DNA of 64,000 nt from positions 124,001-188,000 of the forward strand of contig NZ_JAJNOQ010000002.1 of assembly GCF_021044775.1 (NCBI RefSeq). The letters run 5' to 3'. Under the pieces are notes generated by a model, which saw only the letters and a list, made by a program, of their open reading frames with translations, had not been told where the DNA came from and made no database searches. Of this stretch, positions 8,279 through 16,370 are shown one piece after another. The translations under genes were made by a program, and so were the position numbers. Numbering within the stretch: position 1 is the first letter of the stretch; the number at the start of each line of letters is the position of its first letter. The stretch is from Paraeggerthella hominis. Its GTDB lineage: Bacteria; Actinomycetota; Coriobacteriia; Coriobacteriales; Eggerthellaceae.

Positions 8279-9838
8279 CTATGCCAACGGAAGAGTTACG
8301 ACTATCTCGGTTTTAAAACCAGTTTCCGGTTGGGGCGAAACGCCAATCGTTCCGCCCTGCAAATCGACGAAGCGCTTGGCGATAGAAAGCCCCAATCCCG
8401 TCCCCTTGCCCGATTCACGCGCATCATTGCTGGTAACGAACGGCTCAAATACCTGATCGCGCAAGGATTCGGGGATCCCTGTTCCGTCATCCGCCACAGC
8501 AATCACCGCCTCGCTTTCAGTGTGGTCGCACGTCAGCCGTACGGTAACCCCATCAGGATTGTGCACGCATGCGTTGTTTATCAGATTGCCAAACACGCGC
8601 GCCAAGAGCGAACTATCAGCATTCACCCAAATAGGATTGTCGGGAATCGACACATCAAGGCGACAGGAGCTCTGCTCAATAGTCGACAGCATTTCTATCG
8701 CTATGCGACGAACCACTTCGCAGACGTCCACCCGCGAAAGCTGGGGGTTGTACGAAGGATGGTTCGTTTTGGCATAAAGAAACAGCGAGTCAATCAGTCC
8801 GGCAGCCTCGTCTGACTTCTCCTTTATGGCCCTCAGGTACTCTTCCGCCTTTTCTGGAGGCACGCGCCCATCCTCAAAGGCCTGCGCATATCCCCTTATC
8901 ACCGTCAAAGGCGTTTTCAAATCATGCGAAATATCTGCAACAATCCGCTGCTTGTCGTTCTGCGCGGCTTCAAGTTCGTCCATCAGCTCTATAAAGTTGT
9001 CGTACGTGGGCACTAACTCGGTCGGAACGCGATGCGCGCGGTCAGGGTTTTCGCCCCCTTCCTTGCAGGCGGTAATGGCAGCGTCCAGCGGCTTTGCCGC
9101 CCTGCGAATGATCCTTACCAGAACCGCAGCCGAAATGGCCGTAAGAACGATTGCAACAGGAATAGAAGAGAGCCAGATGATTCCATTTTGACCGATAAGC
9201 TCTTCGTACGTCGATTCGCTCACGTTCGAAGAAATAAAAACAAGGGTTCGCGGCTGATTATCGGCAGTGACGTACTCGTATTTTTCGATAGACTTATTAG
9301 CGCTGAATTCCCCGTTTATAAGGGACAGATCACGCGCGCTCAGCGATTCCCGGCCAGCAAACAAGTCGCCTTCGATGATCGTTCCGTCCAGCTTGCAGAC
9401 ACAAGAAGACAGCACTATCTTCGAAGTGCCGGTTCCGCTCATGCTGCACAAGTTTATTTCGTACACGGTACCGTGCTGAGCATCGGAACGCTGCAGAACC
9501 TCGTAGAAAACGCGGTCTTCTTCGCTTCCGTTAATGATTGCCAAATCGCTCGCATCGATTGATTTGGCAATATCGTCGTCACTGGCGTACAGGCGGTTCC
9601 CATCCTGGTCGAAAATCGCCATTTGAGCAGACGCAGGAACCGAACTCCTCAATTCGCTGAAAGAATCGTTTTCCAAAGCATCTCCGCTTCCCTCCAAGGC
9701 ATCAATGGAAGGAAATGCGCTGCTAAGGCGAAAATCTGCGAAGTAGCCGACGGCCGAAAACAGACCCATAATCAGGATTGCGTAAATAAGCACAACCGCC
9801 ATGCAGCGAAACGCCAGGCTGGAAAACAGCGACCTCAT
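8279..9838 (-). CDS. Sensor histidine kinase
   Basis: A 519-residue membrane histidine kinase. It has a transmembrane helix near residues 8-30, an extracellular sensor domain of about 180 residues, a second helix (GIIWLSSIPVAIVLTAISA), a HAMP-like linker, the H box DISHDLKTPLTVIRGYAQ, the N box NLINNACVHNP, and G boxes DDGTGIP and GKGTGLGLSIAK. All catalytic motifs are intact. The start at 9838 leaves 22 bases after the response regulator; an upstream start would overlap that gene by 65 bases. The sensed signal is unknown and the sensor domain has no fold I recognise. Confidence 0.9.
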   Translation of the reverse strand: MRSLFSSLAFRCMAVVLIYAILIMGLFSAVGYFADFRLSSAFPSIDALEGSGDALENDSFSELRSSVPASAQMAIFDQDGNRLYASDDDIAKSIDASDLAIINGSEEDRVFYEVLQRSDAQHGTVYEINLCSMSGTGTSKIVLSSCVCKLDGTIIEGDLFAGRESLSARDLSLINGEFSANKSIEKYEYVTADNQPRTLVFISSNVSESTYEELIGQNGIIWLSSIPVAIVLTAISAAVLVRIIRRAAKPLDAAITACKEGGENPDRAHRVPTELVPTYDNFIELMDELEAAQNDKQRIVADISHDLKTPLTVIRGYAQAFEDGRVPPEKAEEYLRAIKEKSDEAAGLIDSLFLYAKTNHPSYNPQLSRVDVCEVVRRIAIEMLSTIEQSSCRLDVSIPDNPIWVNADSSLLARVFGNLINNACVHNPDGVTVRLTCDHTESEAVIAVADDGTGIPESLRDQVFEPFVTSNDARESGKGTGLGLSIAKRFVDLQGGTIGVSPQPETGFKTEIVVTLPLA

Positions 9839-9860
9839 ACCTCGCCCCACCGATGTCGCG

Positions 9861-10565
9861 TCAGCCTTCAAAACGATATCCCAATCCACGAACCGTAACG
9901 ATATGCGTCGGGCTGTTAGGGTCATCTTCTATCTTCGATCGAATATTGGAAACGTGAACCATGATGCTGTCCTCGCCTCCGCCATACGATGAAGAACTGA
10001 TCTGCTCGTATAATTGCGCCTTCGTATACACGCGACCAGGAGATGAAAACAGTTTGCTGAATATTTTTAATTCCGAAGCCGTGAAAGGAACCACGTTGCC
10101 GTTTTTTCGAACAATCAAAGACTCCTTATCAAACTCTATATTGCCAATGCGCACGACGGCATGGTTCAAGGAAGCATCGCCTGCGTCAGCCGCCGACAAT
10201 ACGTTGCAGCGTCTAAGAACCGCGCGAACATAAGCCAGTACCTCAATCGGGTCGAACGGTTTCGTGATATATCCATCAGCCCCTAAATCCAGGCCGAGCA
10301 TTTTGTCGGTGGGCTGGCTGCGAGCCGAAATGATGACGATGGGAGCATCCGAAACCAAACGAGCTTCCTTTATAAAGTCGAACCCGTTCATTTCGGGCAT
10401 CATCAAATCCACGAGGACAACCGACGGAAACGCGCTCTTCAGCAACTCGAGCCCCAACCTTCCATTGGCGGCAGTTTCAACCTGATAGTCGCTACCGCAC
10501 AAGTAAAGGCTCAAGATTTCGACAATATCCGAATCGTCTTCAACTATGAGAACCGTTTCATTCAT
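9861..10565 (-). CDS. OmpR-family response regulator
   Basis: A 234-residue response regulator. The receiver domain shows the acidic pair VEDD, the phosphoacceptor D in VLVDLMMPEMNG, the conserved S in IVIISAR and K in ITKPFDP. A winged-helix DNA-binding domain ends in VRGLGYRFEG. The start MNETVLIVEDD has an AAAGGA ribosome site; the longer frame adds 22 residues with no domain. It forms a two-gene system with the downstream kinase. Confidence 0.92.
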   Translation of the reverse strand: MNETVLIVEDDSDIVEILSLYLCGSDYQVETAANGRLGLELLKSAFPSVVLVDLMMPEMNGFDFIKEARLVSDAPIVIISARSQPTDKMLGLDLGADGYITKPFDPIEVLAYVRAVLRRCNVLSAADAGDASLNHAVVRIGNIEFDKESLIVRKNGNVVPFTASELKIFSKLFSSPGRVYTKAQLYEQISSSSYGGGEDSIMVHVSNIRSKIEDDPNSPTHIVTVRGLGYRFEG

Positions 10566-10867
10566 AACGAATCCTTTAGAAGAGTAGTGGAATACGCTGG
10601 TTCTTGCAGAGGGGGAACGACTTGCATTCATGCATCCGGAGCGTCATCCACCACTATCGCCTGGACAAAGAGACGCCACAACCAATACCATTGTGACCCT
10701 ACAGATATTGAAAGAGCAAGAAATCTCGGAATTTTGCCATAATCTGCAGATTGCGCTTTGGAAAACCCTTGGAAACTAGTTAGAAAGCAATCAATCGGTG
10801 GCTTAGGGGATAGGGTGGTGCTAATGAGAAGCAGAAACTTCCCAGCAAGATCCGTGTTCACAACTAA
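10566..10867. other. Intergenic stretch, no gene seen
   Basis: About 300 bases between the response regulator start and the tRNA-Leu terminator. It should hold the promoter of the two-component system on the minus strand. I see no convincing small gene, repeat or structured RNA. Confidence 0.5.
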
Positions 10868-10891
10868 AAGGCCCCTGGAACCAGGGGCCTT
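10868..10891 (-). terminator. Rho-independent terminator of tRNA-Leu
   Basis: AAGGCCCCTGG pairs perfectly with CCAGGGGCCTT around a two-base loop. On the minus strand it is followed by TTTTAG, just downstream of the tRNA. Confidence 0.85.
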
Positions 10892-10901
10892 GCAATTCAA
10901 A

Positions 10902-10988
10902 TGGTGCGGGCGAGAGGACTTGAACCTCCATGGGGTTGCCCCCATACGGACCTGAACCGTACGCGTCTGCCAATTCCGCCACGCCCGC
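10902..10988 (-). tRNA. tRNA-Leu (anticodon CAG)
   Basis: An 87-base class II tRNA including an encoded CCA end. The acceptor stem GCGGGCG pairs with CGCCCGC, the anticodon stem TACGG/CCGTA encloses the loop TTCAGGT (anticodon CAG), there is a long variable arm (TGGGGGCAACCCCA), and the T loop is GTTCAAGTC. It is followed by its own terminator. Confidence 0.96.
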
Positions 10989-11305
10989 ACAAATCGTGCT
11001 TCTTCCGAAGCGGTTGAATATGTTACCGGATTCGCTTTGCAAACGCAAGAACAAATTTCCGCTATTTTCTACGCACTCTCAAACGCAGCTTTCACGCTCG
11101 CAGCAAGCCGAACCCGCCGGTCGCCCAGCACGCGCAAACGCCCACGGCAAGCCGTCAAAACCCACTTCCGAACAACGGGCTCGTCAGCTTCGCCTCGCAC
11201 TCGCTATGCTACACTCGAAAACAAAACGATGCCTTCACCACCCATACCACGTGGCCCTCGCCTCGCAAGAAGCGAGGGCCTGCCGGCCGAAGGGGAACGA
11301 CCGTC
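10989..11305. other. Leader/promoter region of the GGDEF gene
   Basis: No gene is supported here. A -10-like TATGCT lies near 11204. A hairpin GGCCCTCGC (11253-11261) / GCGAGGGCC (11272-11280) with a ten-base loop sits in the probable untranslated leader, 25 bases before the start codon. It has no T run, so it looks like a leader structure and not a terminator. Confidence 0.4.
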
Positions 11306-12997
11306 ATGCACACCGTCCTAATCGCAAGTACGCTCGAAAGCGACCGTGAAGAGCTGGGGAGCCTGCTGACGCAAACATGCACCGTGCTGAAAGCATCTGA
11401 CATCCTGGAAGCGTTCTCCCTTGTCAGAGGATCGAAACAGGGCATATCGGCCATCATTGCAGACAACGATTTCCCCCATCTTGCAAGCATGACCGGACCA
11501 AACGTTTTCGAAGGGCCCAGCGTAACCGACGGCATTCCGTTCTTTTTGATTGTAGATGACCACAACGAAGCGCCCTCCACCGAACGGACGCCGAACGCGT
11601 TGGACATCATCGTTCGACCCTTCAGCCCTTATGCATCTCGACGCATCATGAACGCCATCGAAATGAACCAAGCGCAGCGCAAGCTGCGATCGGCCTTGGC
11701 AAACGAGCGAAAAATCAAAGAAGAATACCACCACTTCCTGAAACGCATGCCGGGAGGGCTGTTCCGCTACCACGCCGACGGTGGCGAAGAATTCAGCTCG
11801 ATCAGCGCCGGACTGCTTGAAATGACCGGTTACGAAACCGAGCAGGCATTTCGAGAGGCAACCGGAAACTCGTTCAGGGGATTTGTCCATCCCGAAGACC
11901 TCGAGGCCGTGGAAGAGTCCATAGCCGAACAGATGAAGTACGGCGACACCGATGTCGTCACCTACCGCATCAAGAAAAAAGACGGCAGCGTTCGCTGGAT
12001 TGAGGATTGGGGACGCTTGGTGGTTGACGAGGACGGCGTTCGCTGGTTTTACGTGGCAACGCTCGACATCACCGACAAGATCACCTACCAAGAAGAACTC
12101 GAGAAAAGCAACGAGCGGCTCACCATCTTGGCAGAGCTCAACAACGATGTGCTCTTCGACGCGAACTGCCGCCTTAAGAAAACGGAGGTGTTCGGGGATT
12201 TCGAAAAACGGTTCGGGCGTCCCATGGCGTCGAGCGACTTCGACAAACTGGGTCCGCAGGGGCCGTCGTGCCAGGCCAACCACGGTGATTTCGAAATCTA
12301 CCAGCACGCGTGCACGAACCACGCAGCAGCGCGCGTCGACGTTGACGTTGCCTTGCCCGACGCGCAAGGCAACCCCCTGTGGTGCCGATACCAATCCGTC
12401 GTCTTGCGAGACGAAAACGGAAAACCGTATCGCCATGTGGGAAGGCTTCTGGACACGCACGCCATGATGGTGCAGCAGCAGACGTACAGAGCGCTTGCGG
12501 AGCACGATGACCTAACCGGGGCAATTGCACGGCGCACGGCCATCGAGCGCATTCGAAAACACTGCGAGCAGCACAGCGAGACGTGCGCGCTCCTGTTCAT
12601 CGACGTGGACGATTTCAAGGAAGTGAACGATCGATACGGACATCCCACGGGCGATCGCGTCCTGACGCACGTTGCCGCATTCCTAAAGGACGTCGCAGGC
12701 CCTAGCGCCGTCGTCGCGCGGTTCGGCGGCGACGAGTTCGCCGTGTTCGTACCGCATGCGCAAAACACGTCCGACCTCGATCGCCTGGTGGAGCGCATCA
12801 AAAGCGAAGCATTCGAAGGTTTTCACGACGAAGCCATAGAAAACCCGCTCGCATCATTGTCGCTAGCTGTTGGCGTAGCTCGCAGCAACTGCTCGCAAAC
12901 ATGCGGCAACCCGGTGTTCGAAGATCTGTACCGGCAAGCCGACAACGACTTGTACCGTGCGAAGCGCAACAAATGCTCGTGCGCCAACCAAGACTGA
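11306..12997 (+). CDS. Diguanylate cyclase with receiver-like and PAS domains
   Basis: A 563-residue cytoplasmic protein. Residues 1-120 resemble a receiver domain, but the expected phosphoacceptor region reads IIADNDFP and the lysine region is weak, so it may not be phosphorylated. A PAS/PAC domain follows (about 145-265, with MTGYETEQAF, FVHPEDLEAVEE and DGSVRWIEDWG), then a second PAS-like stretch, then a GGDEF domain (about 410-560) with DIDDFKE-type metal site (FIDVDDFKEVNDRYGHPTGD) and an intact RFGGDEFAVF signature. It should make cyclic di-GMP in response to an intracellular signal. No EAL or HD-GYP hydrolase is encoded in the window. Confidence 0.88.
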   Translation: MHTVLIASTLESDREELGSLLTQTCTVLKASDILEAFSLVRGSKQGISAIIADNDFPHLASMTGPNVFEGPSVTDGIPFFLIVDDHNEAPSTERTPNALDIIVRPFSPYASRRIMNAIEMNQAQRKLRSALANERKIKEEYHHFLKRMPGGLFRYHADGGEEFSSISAGLLEMTGYETEQAFREATGNSFRGFVHPEDLEAVEESIAEQMKYGDTDVVTYRIKKKDGSVRWIEDWGRLVVDEDGVRWFYVATLDITDKITYQEELEKSNERLTILAELNNDVLFDANCRLKKTEVFGDFEKRFGRPMASSDFDKLGPQGPSCQANHGDFEIYQHACTNHAAARVDVDVALPDAQGNPLWCRYQSVVLRDENGKPYRHVGRLLDTHAMMVQQQTYRALAEHDDLTGAIARRTAIERIRKHCEQHSETCALLFIDVDDFKEVNDRYGHPTGDRVLTHVAAFLKDVAGPSAVVARFGGDEFAVFVPHAQNTSDLDRLVERIKSEAFEGFHDEAIENPLASLSLAVGVARSNCSQTCGNPVFEDLYRQADNDLYRAKRNKCSCANQD

Positions 12998-13010
12998 GGG
13001 CGGAAAACCG

Positions 13011-13895
13011 CTACGAATCCGAGGCCGCCTTCGACGGCGCGCGAAAAGCCGACCACGCCGCTCGAGCAGGCGCGAGCAAAAGGATCGTAGCAGCCGCAAG
13101 CACGATCAGATCGTCAAAGCCGCCGGTCACGTAGACCGGCTGCATCCCCGTAGCAAGCATGATCGGGCCCAGATAAACCAGATCAAATGCAGCGTGAACC
13201 CAGGCTAGAAACCACAGGCTGCAGCCCTTCAGGTACAAAACGGCCATGAAGAAGCCGAACAGCCCCGCCTGCACCGGCTTGAGCACGGCCTGCGTCCACG
13301 CAACCGCGTCCCCAACGGCCAGCGCCTGTCCGAACGACACATGCAGCAGCCCGAACAAAACCGCCGAAACCACCGCAGCACGCAGCGGGGCCAAGCGCGT
13401 CAAGAACGCATCCAGGGCAAGAACCCTGAAAACACCCTCTTCGAACAAGCCGGTCATCAGGCATATCGGAAGAATGAAGGCAACGCGCGCCGCGGCGTCC
13501 GAATCAAAGAAACCAACCGGTTCGGAAAGCAGGCACAGCGCGATGCCCGCGGCAAACCCTACCGCAAGCACGAAAACCACCCAACGGCCAAGGGAGCTGA
13601 TCGTCTTGCAAGAACGCTGCAACGCCTTGGGACGACCAATCCTCACAAGCGCAAGCACCATGATCGACAGCGCAATCCCCTGCACAAGCGAAGACTCCAG
13701 CGTATCGTCCGGGAAGACTTGGAAGCACATCACCGACAGCACGATTGCCGCAACAAACAAACCGGGAGCCCGAAACAAAGCGAGCACGGCCGAGGAACCC
13801 TCCCCCGGAGCCGAGGCCGAGGCCGAAACGGGCCGGTTCGCTTTCCCAGCCTCGTTTGATCCGCTTGAACCGTTTGAGCCGTCCTTTGCCTGCAT
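13011..13895 (-). CDS. CPBP-family intramembrane metalloprotease
   Basis: A 294-residue membrane protein of the CPBP (Abi/CaaX protease-like) family. The motifs EEGVFR (the EExxxR site), LLHVSFG and WVHAAFDL give the glutamates, histidines and aspartate/asparagine expected for the glutamate-based intramembrane protease. Several hydrophobic helices surround them; the first 45 residues are polar and Ser/Gly/Ala-rich. The start at 13895 (MQAKDGSNG) is preferred because longer versions would run through the promoter of the divergent TraX-like gene. Possible roles are protein maturation at the membrane or peptide immunity; context does not decide. Confidence 0.8.
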   Translation of the reverse strand: MQAKDGSNGSSGSNEAGKANRPVSASASAPGEGSSAVLALFRAPGLFVAAIVLSVMCFQVFPDDTLESSLVQGIALSIMVLALVRIGRPKALQRSCKTISSLGRWVVFVLAVGFAAGIALCLLSEPVGFFDSDAAARVAFILPICLMTGLFEEGVFRVLALDAFLTRLAPLRAAVVSAVLFGLLHVSFGQALAVGDAVAWTQAVLKPVQAGLFGFFMAVLYLKGCSLWFLAWVHAAFDLVYLGPIMLATGMQPVYVTGGFDDLIVLAAATILLLAPARAAWSAFRAPSKAASDS

Positions 13896-13939
13896 CACGC
13901 AATTTCGCCCTTCATCCCGCAATCCCCCAGCCGTCCCAG

Positions 13940-13953
13940 TATACTGGAATCCT
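13940..13953 (+). promoter_or_regulatory. -10 box of a probable leaderless transcript (TraX-like gene)
   Basis: TATACT at 13940-13945 is followed by only eight bases before the ATG at 13954, and there is no ribosome-binding sequence. Transcription would start at or next to the start codon. No clear -35 box. Confidence 0.5.
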
Positions 13954-14703
13954 ATGAACGAATCGCTCAATACAACCGATGAAGACACGCGTAGGGGCGT
14001 CTCGTCCTTCGCTTTGAAAATCGTAGCCATAGTCGGCATGACAGCCAACCACGCGTCCTACATGTTCTATCCCTACCTACCTGCCGAAGCGTTCTGCCTA
14101 CTGTTCGGTCTTGGCGGACTCGCCTTCCCCATCATGGCATTTCTGCTGGTAGAAGGCTACCGACGCACATCAAGCGTACCTAAATACGCCCGGCGCCTGC
14201 TCGTGTTTGCCCTTATATCTCAAATACCCTACGGGTTGTTTCTTGCAGGAAACCTCAACGTGCTGTTCACGTTGCTCATCGGATTAGCCGTGCTGTATCT
14301 TTACGACCGCCTGGAAAACCGAGCAGGTTTTTGGGCGATCGCGGCGGCGCTGATGGCGGCAAGCTCTCTGTGTGACTGGGGCATTCTAGGGCCCATCATG
14401 GTCCTCATGATGAAGATCCTTGAAGATCGACGCCAGCGCATTGTCTACCCGCTTTTGCTGCCCATATTGGCAGACGGAATCCCCGCGCTTGCGCGATATC
14501 TGGCAAGCTCCAATCTGGTTCTGCTATCCTTCGCGCTGTACCCCTTGGCTGGATGCACGGCCACCATTCCGCTGCTGCTCTCATACAACGGAAAGCGCGG
14601 CCTGCCGATGAAGTGGTTCTTCTATGCGTACTATCCCCTGCACATCCTTGTGCTGGGCTTGGCGAAAGGACTGCTGCTCAACGACTGGACCTGGGGCATG
14701 TAA
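13954..14703 (+). CDS. TraX-family membrane protein
   Basis: A 249-residue polytopic membrane protein. Features are an N-terminal FALKIVAIVGMTANHASYMF, FPIMAFLLVEGYRRTSS, repeated helices, and a C-terminal FYAYYPLHILVLGL, all typical of the TraX family. TraX was named for acetylation of F pilin, and the family belongs with acyltransferase-3-like membrane enzymes; chromosomal members like this one have no known substrate. The start MNESLNTTDED fits the divergent promoter; the same frame is open further upstream only as the opposite strand of the CPBP gene. Confidence 0.82.
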   Translation: MNESLNTTDEDTRRGVSSFALKIVAIVGMTANHASYMFYPYLPAEAFCLLFGLGGLAFPIMAFLLVEGYRRTSSVPKYARRLLVFALISQIPYGLFLAGNLNVLFTLLIGLAVLYLYDRLENRAGFWAIAAALMAASSLCDWGILGPIMVLMMKILEDRRQRIVYPLLLPILADGIPALARYLASSNLVLLSFALYPLAGCTATIPLLLSYNGKRGLPMKWFFYAYYPLHILVLGLAKGLLLNDWTWGM

Positions 14704-14704
14704 G

Positions 14705-16258
14705 CTATTTCCAGTCGGCTCCCAAAACCACCAGGAAATCGGCGTTGATAACGTACGACCCGTCGTTAACCATAGCTTTGCCCACGCCAAGCGCATCGAC
14801 AATCTCCTGGGCGCGATCCGCTTTTCCACCCTGCTCGTATACGACAAGCGTTTGCGGATAATCGAAGCTGTCCGCATTGCCCGACTCCACCTTGTAGCCC
14901 AGCGATTGAACGCGCTCGGCAGCCTGGGACCCCGCGCCGGTTATGCCGTTTCCATTGCGCACCGCAACCGTTCCCGAACGCTTCTGCGAAGCGCCGCCGC
15001 CGCTCAAATCGCCGCTCTCGTTCACAAGCTGCCCGCTGCCCGTACTGGCCAAGATGGTACCCGACACCTCGTCGACGATATCGCCCTCCGTAGGCGGAAG
15101 ACCCTGGTCAACGCGCGCCATCATGGCCTTCCATTGCTCGACGTTGTTGATCTCGTACCACACGCCGTCGATGTAGCTGGACGTGGTGGGCTCCATGCCG
15201 GAATACATATCCGTTGCCGGATCAAGCCCCTGCATGGTTTGAGCTATGCCCACGATGTCCGTAATTTCAAGATCGGTGGTCACGTATTGGGAAAGGGCCT
15301 GCACGGTGCTTGCCATGGTGGCCACGTCAGCCGAGAGGATCTTCTTCGCAATAGCCCCCAGGACCAATCGCTGGTTCGCCGCGCGATACGAATCGCCGTC
15401 TCCGAACTCATCGTACGCATGCCGCGAACGACACAGGATAAGGGCTTGATCGCCGCTGAGCGTCTGCACGCCGGCATCCAAGTGGCCGCCGGCGTCTTCG
15501 TCGTCGATCTCCATGGGAACGTCCGCCTCAACGCCGCCCAAAGCGTCCACCACGTCCTTGAAGCCGTCGAAGTTGATTTCCGCGTAATGGGAAATGGGCA
15601 CGCCCGCCAACTTGGACACGGTCTCCACCGCCAGTGCCGCACCGCCGATAGCGTGAGCGGCATTCAGCTTGTTTTGACCGTATTCGCCCATGTCAACCAG
15701 GGTGTCTCGATGGATCGAAACCATGGTGACCTTTTTGTCGACCGGATCGATCCGCGCAAGTATGATGCTGTCGCTGCGAAACTGGTCCCCTGCGTATTCC
15801 TGGGAAGCCTGACGATCGTTCGACCCGTCCGTGCCCATAAGCAGTACGTAGAACGGCTCTTTCGCCAAATCCGTATCAACGAGCGCCGCGCGCAACTTGG
15901 CATCGACCCCGGCGTGCAGGTTCCCCGACAAAATGCCGTAGTACGCGAACGCCGCGCCGGCTCCGCCCAACACGAGCACGCCCACCACCGCAAGCGCGAT
16001 CACCAGCTTGCTGGGTCGCTTCCGCTTTGAAGAGCGCGGCACGTCAGCGCCGTTGCGCGACAATCGAGCGCGAGGCGTAGGAGAAGATGCGGATTGAACG
16101 CTCGGTCGCCTTCTTGCGCCATCGCCCGCGCCGCGCGAGGCGGCCGGTCGAGAAGCCCGAACGGAACCGGGCCGCGAAGAACGGTTTTCTTGCGTGGGTC
16201 GAGGTGATTCCTCATGCGCGCGCGAAGGGCGCCTTTGATTGCTTCGTTGAGAGTCCAT
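14705..16258 (-). CDS. LytR-CpsA-Psr (LCP) family glycopolymer ligase
   Basis: A 517-residue cell-envelope protein. A long basic, proline- and serine-rich cytoplasmic tail (about 1-85) is followed by one membrane helix (KLVIALAVVGVLVLGGAGAA), then the LCP catalytic domain with SDSIILARIDP, VSIHRDTLVDM and NKLNAAHAIGG, and a C-terminal LytR_C domain. LCP enzymes attach wall teichoic acid-like or capsular glycopolymers to peptidoglycan. The basic tail is common in actinobacteria and can be a target of Ser/Thr kinases. The start at 16258 is supported by a promoter directly upstream. Confidence 0.9.
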   Translation of the reverse strand: MDSQRSNQRRPSRAHEESPRPTQENRSSRPGSVRASRPAASRGAGDGARRRPSVQSASSPTPRARLSRNGADVPRSSKRKRPSKLVIALAVVGVLVLGGAGAAFAYYGILSGNLHAGVDAKLRAALVDTDLAKEPFYVLLMGTDGSNDRQASQEYAGDQFRSDSIILARIDPVDKKVTMVSIHRDTLVDMGEYGQNKLNAAHAIGGAALAVETVSKLAGVPISHYAEINFDGFKDVVDALGGVEADVPMEIDDEDAGGHLDAGVQTLSGDQALILCRSRHAYDEFGDGDSYRAANQRLVLGAIAKKILSADVATMASTVQALSQYVTTDLEITDIVGIAQTMQGLDPATDMYSGMEPTTSSYIDGVWYEINNVEQWKAMMARVDQGLPPTEGDIVDEVSGTILASTGSGQLVNESGDLSGGGASQKRSGTVAVRNGNGITGAGSQAAERVQSLGYKVESGNADSFDYPQTLVVYEQGGKADRAQEIVDALGVGKAMVNDGSYVINADFLVVLGADWK

Positions 16259-16264
16259 GGACGT

Positions 16265-16293
16265 ATTGTGCCGACGAACGCGCGACCGCGCAA
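16265..16293 (-). promoter_or_regulatory. Promoter of LCP gene, leaderless
   Basis: On the minus strand TTGCGC (16293-16288) and CACAAT (16270-16265) are separated by 17 bases. The ATG lies six bases after the -10 box with no ribosome site, so the transcript probably begins at or near the start codon. Confidence 0.6.
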
Positions 16294-16370
16294 GCGCGCA
16301 CAAGCCTTTACTAGGAAAAGCCCATAGCGAATCGAGGGCGGATCCTCAAGGAAGCCGCCCTCGCTATTCG

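Noticed and set aside
14624..16030. Plus-strand frame opposite the LCP gene
   Set aside because: It begins inside the TraX-like gene and has no ribosome site or domain; the LCP protein is convincing.
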